DNA of 64,000 nucleotides from Paenibacillus contaminans. Lineage in GTDB: Bacteria > Bacillota > Bacilli > Paenibacillales > NBRC-103111. The stretch is taken from NCBI RefSeq assembly GCF_003285015.1, contig NZ_QMFB01000013.1, forward strand, positions 127,045 to 191,044. The letters are read 5' to 3'. The position numbers were made by a program, and so were the translations under genes. A model generated the notes under the pieces. It made no database searches. It saw only the letters and a program-made list of their open reading frames with translations, and was not told the origin of the DNA. Below are positions 51,639 to 60,298 of the stretch, one piece after another (the first letter of the stretch is position 1; each line of letters opens with the position of its first letter).

Positions 51639-52400
51639 TTAGTGCATGACCCAGCCGCCGTCGATATTAAGCAGCTGGCCGGTAATAAAATCGCTGTCGG
51701 GCGAAGCGAGGAAAACAAAGCCGCCGACCATGTCGGAGGGAAGCTGGCGCCGGGCAAAGCATTGCTCCTTCGCCAAGTAAGCGGCCGATTCCGCAAGACG
51801 CTCCTCGTCGTAGGTGAGTATCTCCTGCTCCGTCTTGACCGCTCCGGGCGATATGGCGTTAACCGTAATGCCATGTTCGCCGACCTCCCGCGCCATTGCG
51901 CGCGTAAACCCGACGATGCCGCCCTTGGAGGCGACGTAGTGCACGAAGCCTTTTTGGCCTCTCAGAAAGGTTACCGAGGAGACGTTGATGATTTTACCGT
52001 ATTTCCGTTCTTTCATATAAGGGAAAACTGCTTTGGAAATCAGAAAACACGATTTCAGATTGACGTTCATGACACGATCCCATTCTTCCTCGGTGATCTC
52101 GTACCATGTTTTGTTCGGGTAGATTCCGGCATTGTTGACGACAATATCGACACCGCCCCAGATCTCTCCGATCGCTTGAATCATCCGCTCGACCTCGGCT
52201 GCATTAGATACATCCGCCTGCTGGACGATCGCTTCGCCTCCGGATTCAATGATGGCAGCCCTGACTTGCTCCGCTTCCACCGGCGTATTCCAGTAGTTGA
52301 CGACAACCTTGGCGCCTTCCGCGGCATAAGCAAGGCAAACCGCCTTCCCGATCCCCGTAGCCCCGCCGGTAACCAAGGCCACTTTGTTCCGCAATTTCAT
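51639..52400 (-). CDS. Short-chain dehydrogenase/reductase
   Basis: The 253-residue SDR has the NAD(P)-binding TGGATGIGKAV, structural NNAG and catalytic Ser plus YVASK (Tyr/Lys). It resembles glucose-1-dehydrogenase/FabG-type members; substrate unknown. ATG 52400 (MKLRNKVALVTGG) is chosen because GGGAGAAG lies 8 bases upstream and family members start there. Confidence 0.9.
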   Translation of the reverse strand: MKLRNKVALVTGGATGIGKAVCLAYAAEGAKVVVNYWNTPVEAEQVRAAIIESGGEAIVQQADVSNAAEVERMIQAIGEIWGGVDIVVNNAGIYPNKTWYEITEEEWDRVMNVNLKSCFLISKAVFPYMKERKYGKIINVSSVTFLRGQKGFVHYVASKGGIVGFTRAMAREVGEHGITVNAISPGAVKTEQEILTYDEERLAESAAYLAKEQCFARRQLPSDMVGGFVFLASPDSDFITGQLLNIDGGWVMH

Positions 52401-52539
52401 GGCGTTCGCTTCTCCCATCGTTCTACCAAAGTGTGAAAAAGTATAAAGGCAAGTTACTCCTCTGATTTTACGTGAATGCCGCATTTTCTTCCATATCAGT
52501 TGGACAAAAGTCCGGTTATGATCTGACAATTTGAAGGCT

Positions 52540-52735
52540 AAACGCTAAATGGAAAACATACATCTATTTTTCACTTTTTAGGGTGTTTTGAGCATTTAGC
52601 TGGAAAAACTACATCTATTTTAGCGTTTTTATCCGAAAACGAGGATTTTCACAAAAAATAACTGTATGAATTCCAGCTAATGCTCTATTTGCATCCTTCC
52701 GCTCAAAACTAGATGTAGTTTTTCCATTTAGTATC
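52540..52735. repeat. Direct and inverted GGAAAAACTACATCTA repeats
   Basis: Direct copies start at 52551 and 52602 (51 bp apart). An inverted copy at 52710-52725 is an exact 16-bp complement of 52602-52617, so a transcript could form a long stem. The 52401-52803 gap holds no gene. Confidence 0.65.
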
Positions 52736-52803
52736 GCCGGTCGAGACGCTGCAATCGATTAACTTTCCCGCCTGACTGGCGGCGGGCTATCGTTCCAGGC
52801 GAA

Positions 52804-54528
52804 TCAGCCCAAGCCGCCGCCCTGCAGCGACGGATTCGCGCAGCGGGTGTAGGTACCCAGTACGCCCTTATGCTTGAAGTCCGGCCGCTGCCAGCCTTGA
52901 CGCCGCTCGTCCAATACGGCTGCGATTTCTTCCTCACTCCGCGCTTCTCCGGCGATTCCGGTAATCGCGATCGAACGGTTCGGGATATCGATGCGCACGG
53001 TATCGCCGTTGGCGATTAGTGCGATCGTGCCGCCGTCGATCGCTTCCGGACACAAGTAGCCGACGCAAGGGCCACGCGTCGCGCCCGAGAATCTGCCGTC
53101 CGTGACGAGCGAGGTCGTCTTGGACAATACGGGATCGGATGCGATCAACTCCGACATAAAGAACATTTCCGGCATCCCTGCAGCCCGCGGGCCTTGATAG
53201 CGGATAATAATGACGTCGCCTGGCTGGATCGTTTTGTCTTTGTAAGCCTGTACCGCCGTCGCTTCATCGTCGAATACGATCGCCGGTCCTTCGTGAACAT
53301 GCATCTCCGGAGCGACCGCCGTCGTTTTGATGATGCAGCCCTCTTCTGCGAGGTTGCCTTTCAGATAAGCCATCGCGCCTTCCGACTTGAGCGGCTTCTT
53401 CAGCGTATAAATGACATCTCGCCGGTTCAGTTTATAGTTGGCAAGGAACATTTCCGCAAAACGCGGCATTTCGCTTGCTTTATACGCCTGCAGATTTTCT
53501 GCAACCGTTCTTCCTGTCACCGTCAATTGGTCCAAATGCAGCATATCCTGCAGCTCCAGCATAACCTGCGGCACGCCCCCTGCATACCAGAACAGCTCGG
53601 TCGGGTATTTGCCGGCCGTTTTCGTATCGACCAGAACGGGAACTTGGCGATGAATGCTGTCGAACAGGTCCGCATCGATTTCAATTCCCGCTTCTTTGGC
53701 TATCGCAATCAAATGCATGACCGCATTAAGCGAGCCGCCGATCGCCGCATGGATCATAATCGCATTCTCGAACGCCTTGCGCGTCAAAATATCCGACGGC
53801 CGGATATCGGCCTTCACAAGACGCATAACCTGCTGGCCCGCCTCGCGCGCCGCGCGGCGTATTTCCGCATTCGTCGCCGGAATCAAAGCCGACCACGGCA
53901 ATGCGAGTCCGAGCGCTTCCGACATAACCTGCATCGTCGCCGCCGTGCCCATATATTGGCATGCCCCGCATGTCGGACAGCAGGCGCGCTGGAACGCGAG
54001 AAACTCTTCCTTGGTCATCGACTGCTCGCTGACCTTCACGCTCATATGCCAGAGCTCTTCGTTCGACTTCATGCACGGCCCTGCGCCCATGGCGCCGCCA
54101 GGCACATGAACGGCCGGAATGTTCAGTCTCGCGATCGCAACAAGATGGGCCGGAACGGCTTTGTCTCCCGCCGAGGTCAGCACCATTGCGTCGAATGGGG
54201 TCGCCTTCGCGTGAATTTCCACCATCCCGGCGATCATATCCCGGGAAGCGAGCGAATAACGCATCCCGCCATGCGCCTGGGCCACGCCGTCGCAAATGTC
54301 GGTCGTCGTATATACAGCCGGCTTGCCGCCGAGCTGCAGCACGCCTTTCTCCATTTCGCTGACCAATTCGCCTAAGTGGTAAGAGCTCGGATGGCTGTGC
54401 CCCTCCGTGCTTTCAACCATGACTTGAACGCGGTCCAGATCGTCGACCGTCCAATCCATCGACATGCGCAGGGCATCGCCCTCGAAGCTGATTTGTCTGA
54501 CTTTCTGGCTGTTTAATTGCTCGTTCAT
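52804..54528 (-). CDS. IlvD/Edd-family dehydratase (dihydroxy-acid or sugar-acid type)
   Basis: The 574-residue protein has the family Fe-S and active-site segments (TTDICDGVAQAHGGMRYSLASR; GGAMGAGPCMKSNEE; CCPTCGACQYMGTA) and the C-terminal GRFSGATRGPCVGYLCPEA. Members dehydrate 2,3-dihydroxyacids in branched-chain amino acid synthesis or sugar acids in catabolism. The M81 peptidase neighbour and GntR regulator, and the absence of ilvB/C/leu genes, favour a catabolic role. ATG 54528 has GAGGGAGG upstream. Confidence 0.88.
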   Translation of the reverse strand: MNEQLNSQKVRQISFEGDALRMSMDWTVDDLDRVQVMVESTEGHSHPSSYHLGELVSEMEKGVLQLGGKPAVYTTTDICDGVAQAHGGMRYSLASRDMIAGMVEIHAKATPFDAMVLTSAGDKAVPAHLVAIARLNIPAVHVPGGAMGAGPCMKSNEELWHMSVKVSEQSMTKEEFLAFQRACCPTCGACQYMGTAATMQVMSEALGLALPWSALIPATNAEIRRAAREAGQQVMRLVKADIRPSDILTRKAFENAIMIHAAIGGSLNAVMHLIAIAKEAGIEIDADLFDSIHRQVPVLVDTKTAGKYPTELFWYAGGVPQVMLELQDMLHLDQLTVTGRTVAENLQAYKASEMPRFAEMFLANYKLNRRDVIYTLKKPLKSEGAMAYLKGNLAEEGCIIKTTAVAPEMHVHEGPAIVFDDEATAVQAYKDKTIQPGDVIIIRYQGPRAAGMPEMFFMSELIASDPVLSKTTSLVTDGRFSGATRGPCVGYLCPEAIDGGTIALIANGDTVRIDIPNRSIAITGIAGEARSEEEIAAVLDERRQGWQRPDFKHKGVLGTYTRCANPSLQGGGLG

Positions 54529-54596
54529 CCGTTCGTCCTCCCTCGCTTTGCAAAGCTCCATTCGATTTATATGACTTTCCCGCTGTTCAATAGCCT

Positions 54597-56087
54597 TTAC
54601 TTAGCAAAGCTCCATTCAAAATGATCGTCAAACGGGTAAAACGGACGCGCTATCCGTTCAAAAGGTAAGCTCCGTAAATTCGCGGTGCTGCTTCCCGGCG
54701 TATCCATAATAAGCATGGTCGACGAAATGTCACGGTAACACGATCTGAACTGCGTCGCCGACTTAACCAGCACAAGCTCGGCATCCTTCGGCTCCAGCCC
54801 TACGCAGCGGTACATCGCGGGATCTCCCGTGAACACCTGACGCTCCATCACCAACAGCGAGATCAGCCCGATCTGCAGCACGACGACGCGTCCCATATTG
54901 GCCTGCAGGTTCGCCTGGAAGCCGTCGCCGAACGCAAACCGGCCGTCGCCGATCTTTGCAACGACGCCTTCGATGACGATCGGAGCGCCGTACCGGGAAT
55001 CCAGCGAGTAACCGATCGGCAGACGAACCTCGGCCCCGATACCCGCTTGAACCGCTTGTTCCACCGCAGAGGCGTCAACGACATGCAGCAGGGTGCGCAC
55101 TCGTTCCTGCGCGCCCAACTCAAGCATCCGCTTCAAGACAAAGTTGCTGTCGCCCGGCGAGCCGGCGCCCGTACTATCCGCCGAATCCGACATGATGACC
55201 GGTTCGCTAGAGGCGCGCTTCTCAGTCAGCTCGACAATCTCCTCGACCGTATACAGCCTGACGTCAAAACGATGCCGTTTCTCCCAAGCAAGCATAGCCA
55301 GCCGCTCCGCTTCCTGTATCGCCCATGCTTCGTCCTCCGCCACAACGACGACCGCGAAGCCCATTTCTTCGATATCCAGCCAAGGCTGCAGCTGGAAGAG
55401 CGAAGTGACCAGCGATTTGCCGCTCTCTTCGGCGACCGCCGCTTCCTCGATCAGTTCCCGCATCGGACCGTCGGTCGTCTGGTGGTTCTCCGCCGGCAGC
55501 ATCATCGGCACCTTGCGAAGCACCGTAACCGGCCGCACCTCCTTGCGGATCATCGAGAAAAGCAGCTTCGCAGCGCGTACTCCCGTTTCGAAATGATCGA
55601 TGTGCGGGAACGTTTTGTAGCCGATGATCGCATTCGCCTGCTCCGCCATCAGCCGCGTTACGTTCGAATGGGAATCAAGCGTCGTCACGATCGGAATATC
55701 ATGGCCGATTGCCTGCCTTACCGCACGCAGCAGATCGCCTTCCGTGTCGTCGCAGCCCTCGGCGACCATGGCGCCGTGAAACGCCAGAAACACGCCGTCC
55801 ACCGGTCCTGCGTTCGTGATGTGCAGAACCAAATTATGTTTAAGCGTCTCAAAGGCTTCCCGCTTCAACGTACCGCCCGAAATCGCCTGCGCGTAGAAGG
55901 CCGGCACGACTTCGACGCCCTGTTCCTTCGAAGCGGTCAAACAGCCGCCGATCTCATTGCGGACCGTCTCCATTTGCCTGATTTCGTCGCCGAACAAATA
56001 AACGAGATTGTGAAAATATTCGATCGAACTCGGATAGAGACTGAACGTATTACTTTCCTGAATAATACCGCCTGCAACGATCCTCAT
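54597..56087 (-). CDS. M81-family (MlrC) metallopeptidase
   Basis: The 496-residue protein begins RIVAGGIIQESNTF and contains FLAFHGAMVAEGCDDTEGDLL and TLDSHSNVT, the metal-site motifs of the MlrC/M81 family. The C-terminal MlrC domain includes MSDSADSTGAGSPGD. Family members include microcystinase C, but most act on unknown small substrates. It lies 68 bp upstream of the dehydratase in one operon. AGGAGC precedes ATG 56087. Confidence 0.9.
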   Translation of the reverse strand: MRIVAGGIIQESNTFSLYPSSIEYFHNLVYLFGDEIRQMETVRNEIGGCLTASKEQGVEVVPAFYAQAISGGTLKREAFETLKHNLVLHITNAGPVDGVFLAFHGAMVAEGCDDTEGDLLRAVRQAIGHDIPIVTTLDSHSNVTRLMAEQANAIIGYKTFPHIDHFETGVRAAKLLFSMIRKEVRPVTVLRKVPMMLPAENHQTTDGPMRELIEEAAVAEESGKSLVTSLFQLQPWLDIEEMGFAVVVVAEDEAWAIQEAERLAMLAWEKRHRFDVRLYTVEEIVELTEKRASSEPVIMSDSADSTGAGSPGDSNFVLKRMLELGAQERVRTLLHVVDASAVEQAVQAGIGAEVRLPIGYSLDSRYGAPIVIEGVVAKIGDGRFAFGDGFQANLQANMGRVVVLQIGLISLLVMERQVFTGDPAMYRCVGLEPKDAELVLVKSATQFRSCYRDISSTMLIMDTPGSSTANLRSLPFERIARPFYPFDDHFEWSFAK

Positions 56088-56190
56088 ACCGTTATCAGCT
56101 CCTGACTTTTCGCCTCATCTTTTCGTTTCAAACGAACAAGTAGGCATCCATATAAAGTTTATCTAACGACATCATAACGATTGAATTTGA

Positions 56191-56206
56191 ATATTGTCAA
56201 CAATAT
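56191..56206. promoter_or_regulatory. Operator-like palindrome 1 for the GntR regulator
   Basis: ATATTGT-CA-ACAATAT, perfect 7-bp arms, in the divergent region between the M81 and GntR genes. The form resembles FCD-type GntR operators. Confidence 0.6.
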
Positions 56207-56234
56207 TTTATTAATCAAAGGTTATGTTTTTCCA

Positions 56235-56250
56235 CGTTGTTGACAATACT
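56235..56250. promoter_or_regulatory. Operator-like site 2 for the GntR regulator
   Basis: TTGTTGACAAT (inside 56237-56247) matches the reverse complement of site 1 at 11 bases. The centres are 43 bp apart, about four helical turns, which would suit cooperative binding. Confidence 0.55.
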
Positions 56251-56301
56251 GCTATGCCTCCCGTACTGTAAACGGAAAGGGTTCCCGATGGAGGAGGACG
56301 T

Positions 56302-56964
56302 ATGGCAAAATTTACATTCATGCAGCAAAACAACATTTCGCTCAGAGAAAAGGTCGTCATTGACATCCGGAAAGCGATTTTGAGCGGCGAGCTGAAGCCC
56401 GGTGAGAGATTGAAGGAGGCGGATATCGCAGATCAGATGGGCATCAGCAAAGGCCCCGTACGCGAAGCGATCCGTCAATTGGAGCGCGAAGGGCTGCTGA
56501 TTACCCAGCCTTATAAGGACACGGTCGTTGCCGACACCGACGGCGACGAAGTACGGGATTTGGTTATCCCGATCCGTTTTCATCTGGAGTGGTTCGTGAT
56601 CGAGAAATATTTGTCCGCAATGGACGAGGCTTTTTTCGAGAAGCTGCAGCAGATCGTACGGGAAATGTCGCAGCATGCCGAGGAAGGACGGATCGACCGG
56701 CTGGTCGAGCTCGATTTGCTTTTTCACGAAACGATCATTTCCCTGGCATCGGAACGGACGCTGCATCTGACTTGGCGCAGCATTATCAATCAGATGAAGC
56801 TTCATTTTATGAAAAACCTGCGTTTCTTCGAGAAGGGCGCGATCGTCGACGATCACCAGAAGCTGCTCGACCGGTTGAAGACGAAACAGCCGGAGGCGAT
56901 TCGCGACGAATTGATCAGCCATATGGACGGCAACCGGCATTTTCTGTACACAAGCCAAAAATGA
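56302..56964 (+). CDS. GntR-family regulator with FCD domain
   Basis: The 220-residue protein has an N-terminal winged helix (residues 12-75; LREKVVIDIRKAILSGELKPGERL, ADQMGISKGPVREAIRQLEREGL) and a C-terminal FCD all-helical effector domain (about 85-215; DLLFHETIISLAS and DDHQKLLDRL hold metal/effector residues). It is divergent from the M81-IlvD operon and probably represses it until its substrate appears. GGAGGAGG precedes ATG 56302. Confidence 0.92.
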   Translation: MAKFTFMQQNNISLREKVVIDIRKAILSGELKPGERLKEADIADQMGISKGPVREAIRQLEREGLLITQPYKDTVVADTDGDEVRDLVIPIRFHLEWFVIEKYLSAMDEAFFEKLQQIVREMSQHAEEGRIDRLVELDLLFHETIISLASERTLHLTWRSIINQMKLHFMKNLRFFEKGAIVDDHQKLLDRLKTKQPEAIRDELISHMDGNRHFLYTSQK

Positions 56965-57002
56965 CCTGTAACGTAACGCACATCCCTGCGTATATACTGC
57001 AC

Positions 57003-57097
57003 AAGGATAAACGTCTGCGCTTTTCGAAGGAACGATTACGAACAGACACGTTACCGGGAAATCGAACAATCAGCGGAGGATATACCTTCTGAGATTT
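57003..57097. repeat. Copy 1 of a small interspersed repeat element
   Basis: About 95 bp starting AAGGATAAACG and ending CTTCTGAGATTT. It shares a 21-bp identical core (57051-57071) and both ends with copy 2 at 58148-58233. It lies in the GntR-EcsC gap. Confidence 0.62.
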
Positions 57098-57124
57098 TAA
57101 CGTTTATGACGGAGGGCAAGCCGT

Positions 57125-57847
57125 ATGTACGAACAAAAAATCCGCAAAGAGCTGCTGCAATGGGAGCAATCGCTGCTGAAGCCGCCCGGCATGGTGGAGA
57201 AGGCTGCCAAAAAGCTGAGCGGCAAAATCAACGAAAAAATACCCGAGCGGGTGCACAATATCATAACCGGAACGGTGAAGGGCATCGTCAAAACATCCTT
57301 GTTCGGCGCGGAGTTCACGCCAAACGAGAAGGTATCGTACAAAGTAAGTCTGGCGGATCGCGACAAGAGGGCTGACGAGGTTATTTCCCTGTACAAAAAA
57401 ATCGCCGCTGCGGAAGGGGCGGGCACCGGCGCCGGGGGTATTCTATTGAGCGTGGCGGACTTCCCGGCGTTGATTGCGATCAAAATGAAAATGCTGTTCC
57501 AGCTCGCCCACGTTTACGGCTTCGATACGCATGTGGAGAGCGAGAGGCTGTTTCTGCTGTACGTTTTTCAACTGGCGTTCTCGGGACAAGATGCCAAGCC
57601 GGCCGTTTACGGTATCGTGCGAAATTGGGCGGGCCGCGATCCGCTCGCTTTGCCGAAAGCGGACAGCGTCGACTGGGAGCATTTCCAGCAGCAGTACCGC
57701 GACGCCATCGATTTGCGCAAAATGCTGCAAATGGTCCCCGGCATCGGTGCGATCGTCGGCGCTTGGGCCAATTACGGCTTGCTCGACGAGCTCGGCACAG
57801 CGGCCAAAAACAGCTTCAGGCTCAGAAGGCTGGACACATTATCGTAA
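57125..57847 (+). CDS. EcsC-family protein
   Basis: The 240-residue protein matches the EcsC family (LYKKIAAAEGAGTGAGGILLSVADFPALIAIKMKMLFQLAHVYG). A central hydrophobic stretch probably associates with the membrane. Function is unclear; in Bacillus EcsC is the third gene of the ecs locus, but no EcsA/EcsB partner is seen. ATG 57125 has GGAGGG 11 bases upstream. Confidence 0.88.
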   Translation: MYEQKIRKELLQWEQSLLKPPGMVEKAAKKLSGKINEKIPERVHNIITGTVKGIVKTSLFGAEFTPNEKVSYKVSLADRDKRADEVISLYKKIAAAEGAGTGAGGILLSVADFPALIAIKMKMLFQLAHVYGFDTHVESERLFLLYVFQLAFSGQDAKPAVYGIVRNWAGRDPLALPKADSVDWEHFQQQYRDAIDLRKMLQMVPGIGAIVGAWANYGLLDELGTAAKNSFRLRRLDTLS

Positions 57848-57862
57848 AGGCAGGGATTTTAC

Positions 57863-58321
57863 ATGACCGTCAAGAGCAAATTTACGGGCGTATTCGAAAG
57901 GCTGAGGGAAATTTTGAAGGCATATGAAGCGTTGATGGATGTCAAAAGCGATACGTCTGAAAGCTACTATTTGGATACCCACAAGGTTCATCCGCTCAAC
58001 AATAAACCTGCTTTCTTCGGGGCGGCGAGCATCAAGAAAAATTACGTCAGCTTTTACCTGATGCCCGTTTACGCCTGTCCCCAACTGCTTGAGGACGCTT
58101 CCGAAGGTCTGAAAAAACGGATGCAGGGGAAATCCTGCTTTAATTTCAAGGATAAACGGCTTCGCTGCCCGTTAAGGGCAAGCGCGTTTACCGGGAAATC
58201 GAACAATCCCCGGAGATATACTTTCTGAGATTTCAAGGAAATCGACGAAAGTCTGTTCGCCGAACTGAAGGAGCTAACCCGCAAAGGCTACGAAGCTTAC
58301 AGCGGACAGGGCTTGATATAA
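57863..58321 (+). pseudogene. DUF1801-like gene interrupted by a small repeat element
   Basis: Translation from ATG 57863 gives a DUF1801-type protein (KSDTSESYYLDTHK, MPVYACPQLLEDASEGLKKRMQGKSCFNFK). At 58153 it runs into a repeat element with an in-frame TGA (58226-58228). After the element the same frame resumes with EIDESLFAELKELTRKGYEAY and ends at 58319-58321. Removing 87 bases (29 codons) restores a normal 123-residue protein. The gene is probably inactive or yields a truncated 121-residue product with a foreign tail. Confidence 0.8.
58148..58233. mobile_element. Copy 2 of the small repeat element, inserted in a gene
   Basis: The insert is about 77-86 bp and carries no gene. The 10-bp sequence ATTTCAAGGA flanks it (58143-58152 and 58230-58239), either as a target duplication or because the element ends AAGGA...ATTT match the site. 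It contains a hairpin (CGCTGCCC/GGGCAAGCG) and the core shared with 57051-57071. Confidence 0.65.
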
Positions 58322-58324
58322 GCT

Positions 58325-59413
58325 TTACGCGCCGGACAGCACGTCATTAATATGCTTTTCCATTGCAATCGCCTGCTCCGGCAGCAACAGCCCCGCTTCC
58401 AATTCGAACGTTACGCTGCTCTTGGCGGGAAGCGTCCGGATATTTCCTTTTTGCTTCTCTTTCGTATATCCTCCCGGCTCCGCTGTGGCCGGCAAAGCCA
58501 GTCCAAGCGCCTCCTCCGTTCCGTTCCGCACGATCCAGCGCACCACTTTATCCAACTGCTCGGGGCGATGCTTCACATACCCTGCGCAGCCGTCAGGCTG
58601 AATATGGATACTGTGAGCCCAGCCGTCTCGATCCGCAAGGTACTTGAAGAACTGCAGCACCTCCAGGTTCAACAGATGCTCCGGCTCAAACACGTTCAGC
58701 AAGGAAGGATTTTGCGATACCCTGTCTATGAATGCATAGTATTCGGCAGGCGGGCTATCCACCGCCCCGGGTGTCACCCGGACTTGATCGGCGCCGCAAG
58801 GCGCGCTGTAAACCAATCTTCCATAGTCGACCGGCCTAAAATTGACATGAGCCAAGTACATATACTCCATCGGCTCCGTTCTTAAATTCGTGGCCGTGAA
58901 TCGGATTTGCACCGTAGTCGCATCCTCGTAAAGACGGATGACCGGCTCCGCTTTATAATCACATGTAAAAGCGATCGCGTGCCTATAGCTGCCTCCAACC
59001 TCCAAGTAAGCCCCTCTTTCATCGGAGCCCGCCTGAATAAACGCCTGCTGATAAGGAGCGTTCGGCAATTCTCCGTGTACGGGGTGAGCGTCCTCCGGCC
59101 CCGGGTTTCCCATGGCCGTCAACCCGCAGTGCTGCAGGAAGCCGCCGTAGGTCGACAGAAAGTCGCGGGTAGGCTGAGGCTCCTCGAAAATGGATTTCAT
59201 CCCCAAAGATTGTCCTGCGAACTCGATCGACCATATTTGCTGGCCTTGGTAAGGCAATACGACCAAGCGGCCGGAGGAATTCGCCAAACGGACGCCGCAT
59301 ACGCCGGAACGATAACGGAAAATCGACGCTTGAAGCGTTCCGTGCTCCACCAGCAGCTGTTCCTCCCTAGTAAAATAGCTCGCATCCAAATGAAGCTTCG
59401 TTTGTATTCCCAT
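58325..59413 (-). CDS. DUF4432 aldose-epimerase-like protein
   Basis: The 362-residue protein has the DUF4432/galactose-mutarotase-like fold pattern (LPYQGQQIWSIEFAGQSLGMKSIF; GLTAMGNPGPEDAHPVHGELPN; YMYLAHVNFRPVDYG). Such proteins act on sugars or their derivatives; exact reaction unknown. It is the last gene of the right-hand operon. Its stop is 3 bp from the end of the interrupted DUF1801 gene, with no clear terminator between. Confidence 0.85.
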   Translation of the reverse strand: MGIQTKLHLDASYFTREEQLLVEHGTLQASIFRYRSGVCGVRLANSSGRLVVLPYQGQQIWSIEFAGQSLGMKSIFEEPQPTRDFLSTYGGFLQHCGLTAMGNPGPEDAHPVHGELPNAPYQQAFIQAGSDERGAYLEVGGSYRHAIAFTCDYKAEPVIRLYEDATTVQIRFTATNLRTEPMEYMYLAHVNFRPVDYGRLVYSAPCGADQVRVTPGAVDSPPAEYYAFIDRVSQNPSLLNVFEPEHLLNLEVLQFFKYLADRDGWAHSIHIQPDGCAGYVKHRPEQLDKVVRWIVRNGTEEALGLALPATAEPGGYTKEKQKGNIRTLPAKSSVTFELEAGLLLPEQAIAMEKHINDVLSGA

Positions 59414-59495
59414 GATTTATCCTCCTCTCTTATATTATATATTATCTATTATATATCAAACGTAAAGTCTAAAATTGCATTTCTTCATGACAAAA

Positions 59496-60281
59496 TTAAG
59501 AGACATCCGTTCCTCCATTGATGCCCATAGCTTCTCCGGTAATGTAACTTGCCTCGTCGGATGCTAGAAATGCAATTAAACTGGCCACCTCGTCAGGGAT
59601 TGCAAATCTGCCTAAAGGAATGAGCTGGTCCCACCGCTTCTGTACGTCTTCCTGCGGCATATTCCATATTCTGGACCGTTCCTCGCGAACTTTTTGCATC
59701 ATCTGGGTATCCACCAAGCCCGGACAAACGGCATTTACGCGAATCTTGTACGGTGCCAATACTACCGCCGCAGAGCCGGTCATACTGATAATCGCCGCCT
59801 TCGAAGCTGCGTAATGCGCTGCCAACGGTCTGGGACTGCGTCCTGCCGCTGAGGATAGATTGACGATACTGCCGCCCGTCCCCTGCTCGATCATGACTTT
59901 GCTTACAAGCTGAGTCAAAAGGAATGTTGCCGTTACATTAATTTGAAACATAAGGTTCCACTGCTCCACCGATATTTCCAAAAACGGACGGGTATCCATA
60001 ATCCCGCCGGCATTGACCAGGACGTCGATTGTCCCGTATTGTCCGGCCGATTTCTTGACCAGCTCTTCGAGCTGTTCGGTCTTCGATAAATCGGCTTGAA
60101 TAGCCGCGGCTTCGGCTCCCAGTTGTCTCAGCTCTTGCAAGACTTGTTCCAGCCCAGCCTCATTAAAATCGGTAAGCACAAGCTTCATACCGGATTGCAT
60201 CAACTTGCGAGCTACGGATGTCCCAATCCCGCCGGCCGCCCCCGTAACCAAAGCTACTTTGCCCTTGCGATTGCTGTTCAT
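59496..60281 (-). CDS. Short-chain dehydrogenase/reductase
   Basis: The 261-residue SDR has TGAAGGIGTSVA, NAGG, catalytic Ser and YAASK, and the C-terminal GRFAIPDEVASLIAFLASDEASYITGEAMGINGGTDVS. It probably oxidises a sugar or polyol to feed the 2-oxo acid dehydrogenase genes of the same operon. ATG 60281 has GGGAGGT upstream. Confidence 0.9.
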   Translation of the reverse strand: MNSNRKGKVALVTGAAGGIGTSVARKLMQSGMKLVLTDFNEAGLEQVLQELRQLGAEAAAIQADLSKTEQLEELVKKSAGQYGTIDVLVNAGGIMDTRPFLEISVEQWNLMFQINVTATFLLTQLVSKVMIEQGTGGSIVNLSSAAGRSPRPLAAHYAASKAAIISMTGSAAVVLAPYKIRVNAVCPGLVDTQMMQKVREERSRIWNMPQEDVQKRWDQLIPLGRFAIPDEVASLIAFLASDEASYITGEAMGINGGTDVS

Positions 60282-60298
60282 AGGGTACCTCCCTGATT

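Noticed and set aside
53194..54375. 393-residue plus-strand open frame
   Set aside because: Antisense to the IlvD-family gene; no family motif and skewed Arg/His composition.
55047..56105. 352-residue plus-strand open frame
   Set aside because: Antisense to the M81 peptidase gene; no recognisable domain.
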